A stretch of 64,000 nucleotides of DNA from Apostichopus japonicus (Eukaryota; Echinodermata; Holothuroidea; Aspidochirotida; Stichopodidae). Below the pieces are notes generated by a model, which searched no databases, had not been told where the DNA came from, and saw only the letters and a list, made by a program, of their open reading frames with translations. The stretch is from contig NC_092575.1 in NCBI RefSeq assembly GCF_037975245.1, forward strand, positions 3,657,501 to 3,721,500. The letters run 5' to 3'. This document shows positions 54,380-64,000 of the stretch, in pieces; position 1 is the first letter of the stretch, and every line of letters begins with the position of its first letter. The position numbers and the translations under genes were made by a program.

Positions 54380-55120
54380 ATCATACGTTGTAGTATCTAT
54401 TCCCTTTCGAAGGGACTCGTGGTACCACCGATGACGTCATAGCATCGTGATAATACGGTCACAGTTTCGATGTATTAGAGTACTGGGGTTGAAACTGAAT
54501 TAATTTGTTTGGTTTTCGTGCACCGGTTCTGTCTTGGGTGATTATTTTCTATCGATACCAGACGTAAAATTTTGACTCATATTTTCTCTGCCCTATATAA
54601 ATACTTAACATCAGTTTTATGAAAAGTTATATAGACAAGGACAAAAGCAACGCGATCTTTTCACGATGACGTCATAATTTCTTTCGGTCACGTTTTCCAG
54701 TGACATACAGTATAGTATTTCCTCCACTGGGATTCACTTGATTGATAACGGAAAAATTAATGTTCCATTATGACAGGAAACGGAATGGATTTGAATGTCA
54801 TTTAATATTTTTTCGTCCGGCAATTATTTTAATATTTGCTTTTTTTCCTTTTCTTTAAGTCTGATTGTTTTGTTTTGTTTTTTATTGTTTTTGTCATTAT
54901 TTTTTATTCTGTTGGTGATGACGTCATGTCGTGAAGATGTATGAAATATAGGGAGAGGAATGAAAGAATGAAAGGTCATTTTATATGTTTCACAGAGAAA
55001 GTTCACATGAGGAAAGTATGTATATAGCAATGGTACAAGTCTCAATAGACTCGTGATACCTCACGTGACGTAACATGATCATGATCATTATGGTAACTAC
55101 CGAGAACCAAACGTTCCATA
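54380..55120. repeat. Diverged repeats carrying TGACGTCA
   Basis: TGACGTCA at 54432, 54667 and 54919, and the variant TGACGTAA at about 55066. The flanks GGACTCGTGGTACC (before 54432) and AGACTCGTGATACCTCACG (before 55066) correspond, as do CATCGTGATAATACGGTCAC and CATGATCATTATGGTAAC after them. At least two units are therefore homologous. Confidence 0.5.
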
Positions 55121-55491
55121 AAACATTTATTGAACGTTTGGCTCTCCGTCGTTACACTTTTAATGTAAGGAGACTGTGTTTGAGGGTAAATCAAGTTACT
55201 CAAGCCCCTTACTGGGGTTGAGGGTACAGATCAAGTTACCCATGCAGGCTCTATCTTTGAGCACGTAGTGAATAAACTGAACTCTAGGATGTATCGTCTG
55301 CGTATGATGAACAGATTCAATGTTAATTACAATGTTGCTACACAGGACCTATGATAACTTAATTACATCATTCTAGGGATCTATATTATTTCCATTGTAC
55401 AGATGGGGTCATTTTTACTTGTTTCATAGAGGAATTGCTAAAGCATGATATCTTTAGTCTGTTTCATATACGTTAGTCTATCCTAGCATTA

Positions 55492-55917
55492 ATGTTAGGA
55501 AAGGACACCATGCGAAGTAGAAAAAAAAAACTTAAAACAGAGGGAAAGAATCTACGGGATAAAGTGACGTCTGCGCACGGTAAGGTGGCGTCGGAGGCAA
55601 TTAAATGGAAGATCAAAAACCAAGGCATTGATGGATTCCTTACGGTAGGCCTTCTATCTATCTCGGAGGACAAATTTAGATGTGACAAAACGCTAACTTT
55701 ACCCAACTTAGGGACAAAATTTCCCGATCGTAGCAGTTTCTATTGTATTATATTTCCCTCGGAGGGTAACACTCAATTCCAATGGAATTACTGTTGTACC
55801 AGTTACGCGAATCCTGTTTGTATCGAGGAAAATAGAAAGAAACAAAAAATGGAAGAAAAGAAACGAAAATCATCTAGTAAAATATTGAAAGAGAAATTCT
55901 TGACTATCTGTTTATAA
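55492..55917 (+). CDS. Unassigned 141-codon open reading frame
   Basis: This is the longest plus-strand frame outside recognised repeats. It starts at ATG 55492 (a second ATG is six codons later). It has a Lys/Arg-rich N-terminus, a central part containing KWKIKNQGIDGFLTVG and two Cys (CC) in NYCCTSYANPVC, and a highly charged Lys/Glu C-terminus. The stop is followed directly by AATAAAG, a possible polyadenylation signal. Internal donor-like sites (GGTAAGG near 55580) mean it could be part of a spliced gene. No family recognised; chance is a real alternative. Confidence 0.3.
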   Translation: MLGKDTMRSRKKKLKTEGKNLRDKVTSAHGKVASEAIKWKIKNQGIDGFLTVGLLSISEDKFRCDKTLTLPNLGTKFPDRSSFYCIIFPSEGNTQFQWNYCCTSYANPVCIEENRKKQKMEEKKRKSSSKILKEKFLTICL

Positions 55918-56477
55918 TAAAGTCGATATAACGGTTTAACAATAGGATAAACATGAAAGCAGATATATGTCGCTTGAATTAACTGCAGTGTAACGATACG
56001 TGACTGTAATGCATATACCGTAAGAAACAGGGCAAGATTTCAAAACATGAATTATTCATGTGACATGTGTATAACAATATGGGTTCGTAGAACACAAAGG
56101 CAACGTCTTCCCATGATGGTAATTGCCATCAGGTACCCCGGGAAACCTGCATGACCCATTGCAATGTAGCCGAACATATACCTTTAAGGATAGAGTGTCT
56201 TCAATGGCGTAAACAGCATTTCTATCTGCAGTATGGGCTGATGGGGACGGCAGGGGGCGGGGGTTGCGACCAGGGGTAGGCATATTCGTTTTTAAAGTTG
56301 GTTATGTCACTGACAATGGGCAAATACCTCAAAGTGATCACATATTCTTTAGTATGTAGCTTCACGAATGGAACTCCCATGTTCAATAGAGGAACTTCGT
56401 ACCATGCACATATCTGTGTCTATTTATGCAGTCCCCGTGTACGTACAGCATAAGATCTGAGGATTAGTGACTGGCTT
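55918..56477. other. Non-coding stretch
   Basis: Nothing recognised. Confidence 0.45.
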
Positions 56478-56854
56478 CGATCGAACATTTATTTCAAAAC
56501 TTACTTCAGAAAAACTTAGATAACTTGAACATCCCAAAATAGAATTCGATGCAAAAAAATGAGTAACTATGAGAATAGTTCATGAATATGAAAGTATATA
56601 CATGCTGCTGGTACTGACTGTTCTCGGTCGAACTTATAATTCGAAACTGATTTGACTTACTTCAGAAAAAATACTCATATATCTTGAACATCCCTGCAAT
56701 ATAGCATTCGATGCAACAACAGCAAAATAACATGGGCCCCAACTGCGCATGCCCGTGCCATAGTTCCAAGTGAAGTCAAGTGACACAAACGCAGTCAGTG
56801 ACTTTTCAAAGTAACTATGCGAATAGTTCATTAATGTGGAAGTGTAAACACATG
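56478..56854. repeat. Direct duplication, 127-bp and 229-bp copies
   Basis: Copy 1 (56478-56604) and copy 2 (56626-56854) share ACTTACTTCAGAAAAA, CTTGAACATCCC, ATTCGATGCAA, AGTAACTATG and GAATAGTTCAT in the same order. Copy 2 carries about 100 extra bases (roughly 56711-56808) that copy 1 lacks. Confidence 0.8.
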
Positions 56855-57029
56855 GGTTTTCTTTCACGAGACTTTTTGCTTGGAAATTCAAACCCATCAA
56901 ATTAAGAAGAAAAAAACCCAATAAGATCATGTTTCCAAACATGTTACGCTTTCTGTTCATGCTTTGTCTGAACTTAAAATAATTTCTTGTCAAATCAGAT
57001 TCCTGAAATATATCATCGTGGCAGTTCAC
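56634..57029 (-). CDS. Unassigned minus-strand frame with signal-peptide-like segment
   Basis: 131 codons. From M24 it reads NRKRN then a hydrophobic stretch GNMILLGFFLLNLMGLNF followed by QAKS, which looks like a signal peptide. The rest is neutral with Cys and aromatic residues (DFTWNYGTGMRSWGPCYF). A GTAAGT donor-like site lies near the 3' end (forward 56657-56662), present in both copies of the duplication that underlies this region. It could be a secreted-protein exon. It could equally be chance, because part of the frame lies in duplicated DNA. No family recognised. Confidence 0.25.
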   Translation of the reverse strand: MNCHDDIFQESDLTRNYFKFRQSMNRKRNMFGNMILLGFFLLNLMGLNFQAKSLVKENPCVYTSTLMNYSHSYFEKSLTAFVSLDFTWNYGTGMRSWGPCYFAVVASNAILQGCSRYMSIFSEVSQISFEL

Positions 57030-59814
57030 GTCAACCTACATTACCATTCAATGTGGCAACATTAATTCCCTACAGTGTTTCGGTTGACAAATTTAAGGAA
57101 TATTACAAGCGTTTATTTGAAAATGATGAATAATTGGTTAACGCAGTTTGTTTCTGCTCTGTATGGTTCCGTAATGTTGGTTGACAAGGCATGTAACGAA
57201 GGTGTTAAATAATCATAACTGTGGGATAGAAATACGTGACTAATAAATGCAAAAGGAATTGAACAGAATGTATTAAATCCTAACATTTTTTTAATACCAA
57301 TTTCTACTACATATAATATGAGGGAACTCTTTTTCACACGAATTTCATTCCCATCTGTGAGTTTTATAGAAGTTTTATTTGCATATATGCATATTCAATA
57401 TGTCGATACCTGCACGATATGATCAACCTGATCATAGAAACTGTCCGTTAAAGTGTCATTTGAGATATTAATTCATCTTTTGTTGCTTAAAACGTACACA
57501 TTATACATCAGTGATACGAGTGAGATTAACACTTAAACAGAAATGGTGTTAATAAACCAGAAATCGTGATATAAAATTTCAAGTCAAAAGAGAATATATG
57601 CATACCTGCCATTGAGTATGGAGGCAACTTTCATAAACGACATTTTCACAACGCTGCGTATATGGGTATTGTGTATCCAACGGATATGCTCGTAACTGTT
57701 AGTGAGCCTCCGTAGGTGTTTCAACGTTATTCCAGTATAGACCAGATAATCCGTGCTAGCGAGAAGTGACGTCTGTTGTCTTATAAAAAGTAACATCATC
57801 AATTACTTTGTTCGAAAGAATCTTTCAAATATGTTTAGAATTTAATGAAGATTTGTTCTTAAAACGGCGAATGCAATAGGACATGTGATTATGTGTGTGT
57901 ATGTGTGTGTGTGTGTAGATAGATTAATTTCACCAGTTCATTTTCATACTATAGATTATATACGGAGTCCTCAAGGTACTATACCGATAGTTCAAATTGT
58001 CCATGCTTTCTGTTATCATGGTAACAATTTTTTACATGTCGACATCTGATGTGGAAAATTTCACATTTTGCCTTAGTGTAGTTACGTGTTGTCTAGTTAC
58101 GTGTTATTTGGTAACTAATTGCACTTTATGCATTATCTACGTCAAGATATGAGTATCCGGCCAATTTTCACCAAGCTTCCATCCCACCGACCACTCATCC
58201 CCACCGTTCCCCTTCCCCACCGTAGTCTGTCATAAATATGTGTTTTAATGAACTGTTTAATTGATATGATTATTGAATTAACTAATTGTGCATGTCCGGT
58301 GCTTTAACATGATACAACTAACGGAATGACATACACCATTTAAAAAAAACAATCAGTTACAAAAACAAAACCCACACCGTGATGATGAATCTTACAGAAA
58401 TCTATACAGACAAAAAATGGTAAAATATTTCATGAAATATGTGAATATGATCAAAGAGTAAGAAGTAGTCCAGATGTTTGTTATTATGTGAAGTAGATAT
58501 TAAAACACAATTAGAAAAACAGAAGAAAAAAAATATATATATTTTTTTATAGAAAAAAATTCACTAATTTTTTTTATTTTTTATAATTGAAAACCCGAGT
58601 CTCATACGACTAGCAACAACGCGACACAGTGTGTCAAACTTCACATATACTTCCGGATTTCTCTTTGCTTGTCTCTTCCGTTTATTACGTTACATTACTT
58701 ATAGATTACTGATTGGTTTGTTTGTTTACGAAATGGACGGAAGCTTTTAATCTGTATCTACGATGCATCGTGTTTGACCAAAGGCGTCAATCATTAGTTG
58801 ACGGGATAAAGTTGCAGCATGGGCCAGTCTACTCTATATATACTCCTCTAGATACCGACAAAGATAAATGAGGGAGCCCAGAGAGAGAGAGAGAGAGAGA
58901 GAGCAGGAGAGTGTGTGAATGTGTGTCTGTATGTATGTGTATATATATCTGCTAGTCACGTGATGATTCATTTTGTCTTCTTTAGAGCGCAGAGCGCTCC
59001 TCTATATTTTTTTCCCTTTTTTTTGTCCTTAAAAATGCTCCGTGACTTGAGTCAACTACATGTGTCTTAATCAATACTGAACGGATTTTTGTCCCTTTGG
59101 CATTCAACAGATCTAAAATGTTCAGACACATGGAGTATATCATTGAGAGGCCGTTGAACCGTACTGGTGAAATATCTAGGATCACGTGACTTTATTTAGG
59201 ATGGCGATTGAGCCAATGGCAGTATAATACCGGAAGATACAGCCAACATTTTTCTTTTATATTTTACTGTAGAAAATATTTTAAAAAATGACATAGAATG
59301 AAAAGAAAAGATGAATATTTAAAAACCAAAAATATTGCAAAAATAAATAACTTAATAAAAGAATCATGGTTGAAGCGTTCAACTTAACAAGAAATATAAC
59401 CTGACATATCTTTCATATTCAAGAGATTTCAGAAATAATGTAAGTGGATTGTTTTTGATATGAAAATGGAAGACTTACTTGATCACAGTTATTTATAACA
59501 ATCATCTATTAGCAAGGTTTTTGAGAGTGAAGATTTATGAGTAGCTAAGGGGAAAAAGACATTTAACCACACAAAAAAATCCCCTTCTGCTGATGTTTCC
59601 ATTAACGAGATCCCGGGACCGCTGTGAGCGATTTTTATCATACTTTCTCTTGATGTGTGCTTAAGAAAAAAAACTAGTAAGCTGAAAAACCTGTAGAAAG
59701 AATTACAAGGTTGAAAACCATCCTCGAGTTACACGTTGCTTAAAACATATGAAATTTATTCACCTTTTTTTATTACTATTTTATTAAGGAATTTATCATC
59801 ATAAAACACACACT
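57030..59814. other. Non-coding stretch with short microsatellites
   Basis: (GT)n at 57893-57916, (GA)n at 58881-58903, A- and T-rich sequence around 58530-58580. No exon supported. Confidence 0.5.
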
Positions 59815-59815
59815 C

Positions 59816-60040
<225 letters not shown>

Positions 60041-60728
60041 CTCCTATGTTATGATATTGATAGCTAGTAAATGTATGCACCCACTCGAATATATGATGTA
60101 GGATTTAGCCTACTGTTGTTTCATCACCCTTAACATCCTATAAACTTTAGAGTTCATAAACTTGAAGAGCAAAACTGTCATTTCAAATTATTTGAAATAA
60201 AATTACGATTGTTTTCAATATTTCCAAATGGGTCATTTTTCATGTGATTAATAATAAGAGAAAACTATGAAATACCTTCTGGAAAACGAAATGTTGAAGA
60301 TGATCATATCAAAGTGTTTTACAAAATTTGCTGCACCGATGGCTCCGTGAAGGTCATTACAACGAGGAAATTGGACGATACTATTTTGATATAGGGATGT
60401 AAGTTACTACTTGGTGGCGATTTATAGTGTTACTCGAACCCATTTTTCGTCCACAAACAGTTATGAAAGAATAACAAGAAGAAAGCTGCTTTTGCGTTGC
60501 TGTTTTCAACAAGCTTTATCGTTTTGCTATGCTACCAACATTGTTATTATACATCGATTTCTTGTTGATACACATTATTTAGTCCTATACGGTCATAAAT
60601 GGTTTCTCTAGCACTTGAACACTTGAACACAAGTAGACGGACGCTCGTTCACGCAATGCATCGTATAATGTCAGCTATAGACCTGGTATTTCTTTTTCTT
60701 TTTTTGCCTTATTTCTTTCTCTTTTTTT
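60041..60728. other. Non-coding stretch
   Basis: Nothing recognised. Confidence 0.45.
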
Positions 60729-60862
60729 GGGGGGGGGGGGGGCTTGGTGACCCCAACGTTCACATGATCAACTTGTCGACCTTCCAGTGGTGTATATTGT
60801 GACCAGGTGAAAGGGGTCTACGGTGAGGGGGAATAACTACGGTGAGGGGATACGGTGAGGGG
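60729..60862. repeat. G14 run and CTACGGTGAGGGG short repeats
   Basis: A G14 run (60729-60742) is followed by three TACGGTGAGGGG units at about 60819, 60838 and 60851. Confidence 0.85.
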
Positions 60863-61164
60863 TTAATTTGTATGATTAGCGTGTGCCTAAGGTTCGTTTG
60901 AAAATTGTAATAGTAATTTTTATGTTCATGATTTTCCAGATATTCGGCATTTTCTTTTACTCCCAATTTTTTGGCCACCCTCCATTAAAGTTTATTAAAA
61001 GGGTCGCGACCCCCAATTGCTTTACACTAGCAGATTATCTAGGCAATGTGAATGACGTTCTGGTCGGATAACTTTAGCCCTGAATCGTAATCTTGGACTG
61101 CTGTAAGATATTTCTAAGTTGATATCGTAGTAATCATAGTTATGTACATCCAGATGTAAACAAG
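60863..61164. other. Non-coding stretch
   Basis: Nothing recognised. Confidence 0.45.
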
Positions 61165-61700
61165 CACCCGATTCTCATGGCTTTATCAGTTAAAACTGGT
61201 AAAGGTACCCTTTAATCAGTCAGTTAAAGGTGATGTTTGTGTTAATTTCTTATCATGCATGTGTAACAATTATGAGAAGGACTTACAAACAGAACATACT
61301 AAATACACAATCACATGCATAATAATTGACTGGACTAACCAGACTTCTCTTCTAAAGGTTTCGCCGATAATTCTGTCCACGTTTTAACAGTAAGTGGATG
61401 ACACTTTACTGCATGCAAAATGCTTACAATCTGCAATTTGAACCTTCTTTACAAGATATTCTTACTAGTCAAAACATAGGGACAGTTGCTTAGACTCCTA
61501 ACCGGTCATTAGTTGAAACATGACTTTGAGTAATGAATTCGTCTATTAGTAATTTTTCCACAGTAGCATCTGCTGACAGGTCTAACATGTGTTACGGTGT
61601 TATAACACACTTCTGTTTATATTGATTAACGGTGGTCCCTTACAGTACAAACTGATCAAGCCATGTACATTGGGTGAAACAGAGGTGTCTTCTGTGACGA
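61165..61700. repeat. Dispersed repeat, copy B (inverted relative to copy A)
   Basis: Diverged reverse complement of 25590-26128, starting CACCCGATTCTCATGGC and containing ACCGGTCATTAGTTGAAAC and CAGCAGATGCTACTGTG in reverse orientation. The frame 61589-62092 starts in this repeat (MLRCYNTL, as in copy A) and runs into unrelated sequence, so it is not taken as a gene. Confidence 0.8.
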
Positions 61701-62276
61701 AGGAGTGCTTCATACAAGGTACTTACGAATGGGGAAAAAATAATGCACTCGTTGCAACGTATCACAAACGACTGACAATGGAGGCTGGACCTTGTACCCC
61801 ACCCCTCCCCTTCTCCCCCTTATACACACCACTGTATATGACGCATGGGATCTTGGCAATAACTTTTCATTCAATATATATACATAAAATATTAAAAAAG
61901 GAACAAGCTTTGAGGAAGTACTCAGCGATGAATTTTATTCGACCAAGGAATCAAAGAAAAATATACGTACAAAGAAAACATCGAACTTTAAACTTTGCAG
62001 TACTAACGTTATATTTGCACCGTACTACTTATAAATACATTGTAATGTATTTATGGCATCGTAGGCCTACGGCATTTTTGTTGAATTGTTAATGATCCCG
62101 TATTGTTAATAGTTACATTATTTACACCCATTATATGTGTATGCAATAAACGCATATACCATTTCCCTCAAATTTATGGGTTCCACGAAATAGAAAGCAA
62201 ATGTGGGAACATTTAAAGCTCCTTAAATGAGTTATTCATCGCCCCCTACATAGGTATACAATCATAATTTACATAC
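61701..62276. other. Non-coding stretch
   Basis: Nothing recognised beyond the end of copy B. Confidence 0.4.
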
Positions 62277-62781
62277 AATTCCCAGGGATGTGCTCAGGAT
62301 TTCATGAGTGCCGGGTATACTGATCGCCGTCCTGGGGGAGGGTTCTAAGGGGGAGGGGGTGTCCCCTCCCCTTTGAGCAATGTTTCGATTTTTGGTGCTC
62401 AGATGCCAAATGCTTGTACTTGTGTAGCTTTTTAAGCACATACACAAGTACTAGTTTTGCTAACATTTTACAATTTTTTTTTAGTGAAATATATTACGTA
62501 CCTGGTAAAAGTTATTAGTTTGTTTCAAAGAGATGTTACAAGGGACCGATTGAGAGCCGTAAGTAATGTTTCTCGCATGCGTAACTGATGCATCATTAGT
62601 CTGTATGATTTTGGCGTAGGCTAGTCCCAAGTTATGTTGAATATATTGTTAGGAAGTCGGGATATTAGATGAAAATAGTGCTGGGCGGGATTCACGATTT
62701 TTAAGACAGTGCTGGGCGGTAATTTTTAGTGCTGGGCGGGGCCTCCCAGTGCCGCCCAGTGTGGGCACGTCCCTGAATTCC
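62277..62781. mobile_element. Short non-autonomous DNA transposon with 6-bp target duplication
   Basis: The element spans 62283-62775 (493 bp). The left end CAGGGATGTGCTCA matches the complement of the right end (CAGGGACGTGCCCA) at 12 of 14 bases. It is flanked on both sides by AATTCC (62277-62282 and 62776-62781). The interior has G-rich sequence (GGGGGAGGG, AAGGGGGAGGGGG) and three GTGCTGGGCGG direct repeats near the right end with an inverted GCCGCCCAGTG. CAGGG ends recall hAT elements, but hAT normally makes 8-bp duplications; 6 bp fits other superfamilies. No transposase is encoded. Confidence 0.75.
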
Positions 62782-63336
62782 TCATGTATCAGTTCCGCGA
62801 CAGAAATATTAATATAAACATCTCCCAAGGTATGTATTTAGCGACGTAGGAAACAGAAAGAAGTTGGCATACACTAAGACTGAACGCACATTTCATTCCT
62901 ATCAACTTTAAAATACATGTAACATGAAAACATACACACAACTCCACAGTGTGGGCTTGTGACGAAGCAACAGGCAGATGGAATTAGAATATATTTAACG
63001 CAGACTGCCTTTGTATCATCATTTATGATGCACAATCATAACATTCATAACGGGTACAACTCTCAAAGTGTGAGCTGGAAAATTGAGGGTATGCATGACT
63101 GCACGTGTCTCATTTCAAAGAGAAAATATTAAGACATCTGAAAGACCTATGCTGACTGCGTCTTGACTTCCTCTCAGGAAAGTATTAAAAATGGAGACAA
63201 GCGCAATAATTTAAGAAAGGAGGGGGTGTGTGGCCCTGGGGTCATGGATATGGAATCTTAAGTAGGGGGAGTAAGGGGTCATCTCCTCCAGGTATAATGC
63301 AATTTAGACGACAAATGGTGCATTGAATAGGTCTTT
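62782..63336. other. Non-coding stretch
   Basis: G-rich at 63220-63285 (GGAGGGGGTGTGTGGCCCTGGGG). No exon recognised. Confidence 0.45.
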
Positions 63337-63530
63337 ATAGTGGCGTATCCAGGATATTTCGATTCGGTCGCGTGAGTAGGGGGGGGGGGGTTGGTTTACT
63401 AGAGGACAGCTGCAACTGATCTAGGGGAAATGGGGCAGTAACGTACACAGGATTTAAACCATGTGGGAGGCAAGGCAAATTCTAAATGAATGAAGGATTT
63501 CATAAAGTAGGTAACGGGGGGGGGGGGGGG
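63337..63530. mobile_element. Fragments with hAT-like ends and G runs
   Basis: TAGTGGCGTATCCAGGAT (about 63340) is followed by a G12 run (63379-63390). CAGTAACGTACACAGGAT (about 63435) is followed by a G15 run (63516-63530). Both resemble the CAGNGGCGTANCCAGGAT-type end seen in many animal hAT-like elements. No right-hand end was found, so these look like truncated copies. Confidence 0.5.
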
Positions 63531-64000
63531 TATTACTGGGGTAGTTGAAGGCGTCTACCATTTATTGAGTGGGGTCCTACCCCAGAAAATAAACATTCAA
63601 TTTTGGATGTCAAATTTCGCATTCTGAAGCATACTTAGACTAGATATTAGGTCTATAAATTAGGTCTAAACTCAAAGTTATGCAAATTAGATCTTTTTCA
63701 TTTCTTGTGTGACGTTGAAAAGTGGTGGGGTTGTACACAGCGCTTCCACCCCCCCCCTCCCCCACCTGGGAGGGAAATAAATATTTGAGAGGAAACTGAT
63801 ATGAGAATAACTAATACCAAACTAACGCGGGACTACTTCTCCGATACGCTGCCAAGTTTCTCTTCCCCGTATATATATGATGAGTACAAAATGCGTTTTC
63901 ACCAGTCTATACGATATTTTAACTCAACCAACGCACAACAAATCACACACATAATATATATGACGCGTAATGCGCGTGCTTGCATACGGAATCTTTAAGA
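63531..64000. other. Non-coding stretch to the window end
   Basis: C9 run at 63749-63757. Frame 63801-63998 has no protein signature. Confidence 0.45.

Noticed and set aside
61589-62092. 167-codon open frame
   Set aside because: It begins inside dispersed repeat copy B (the same MLRCYNTL start occurs in copy A at 25.7 kb) and then enters unrelated sequence with no motif.

Overview
This window looks like AT-rich, non-coding nuclear DNA from an animal. The signs are pervasive (AT)n microsatellites, several satellite and minisatellite arrays, tRNA-derived SINEs with internal pol III boxes, and no bacterial-style gene packing. The texture (TA-repeat arrays next to 'taggcctat'-type sequence, long G runs, tRNA-SINEs that contain a TA array) suggests a marine invertebrate, possibly an echinoderm such as a sea cucumber. 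That is an impression, not a proof. Base composition is roughly one third G+C by eye. No complete protein-coding gene could be recognised.

Coding content is thin. The best candidate is a first coding exon at 11571-11745 (+): a start codon, a hydrophobic signal-peptide-like core, and a phase-1 GTGAGT donor directly after residues reading PENVYIG. This resembles the start of the ligand-binding domain of a receptor such as a class C GPCR. Weaker candidates are 35888-36081 (+), 55492-55917 (+) and 56634-57029 (-). Most other long open frames run through repeats and were discarded.

Layout. 1-5 kb: unique AT-rich DNA with a cluster of G/C homopolymers. 4.8-5.2 kb and 16.5-16.9 kb: four copies of one tRNA-derived SINE family, one pair head to head. 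11.5-18.8 kb: mostly featureless apart from the receptor-like exon. 18.8-27 kb: a 23-bp minisatellite, a 148-bp satellite, a CATATA tract and one copy of a 540-bp dispersed repeat whose inverted partner is at 61.2 kb. 27.2-27.9 kb: a 637-bp GAT array. 30-38 kb: AT arrays, a cluster of CACTCT/AGAGTG palindromes, a 110-120-bp minisatellite and a 14-bp minisatellite. 41.3-42.6 kb: a satellite of about 141 bp. 43.3-44.0 kb: degenerate tandem units, most opening with the palindrome TGACGTCA. 50-55 kb: more TGACGTCA sites, one inside a second tRNA-like SINE. 62.3-62.8 kb: an intact short DNA transposon with inverted ends and a 6-bp target duplication. 63.3-63.6 kb: fragments with hAT-like ends linked to G runs.

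The most unusual global signal is the 8-bp palindrome TGACGTCA (the CRE core). I count 20 copies, where composition alone would give about one or fewer. They fall in repeats at 43 kb and around 50-55 kb and are also scattered elsewhere. No gene interplay can be described, because no genes are complete.
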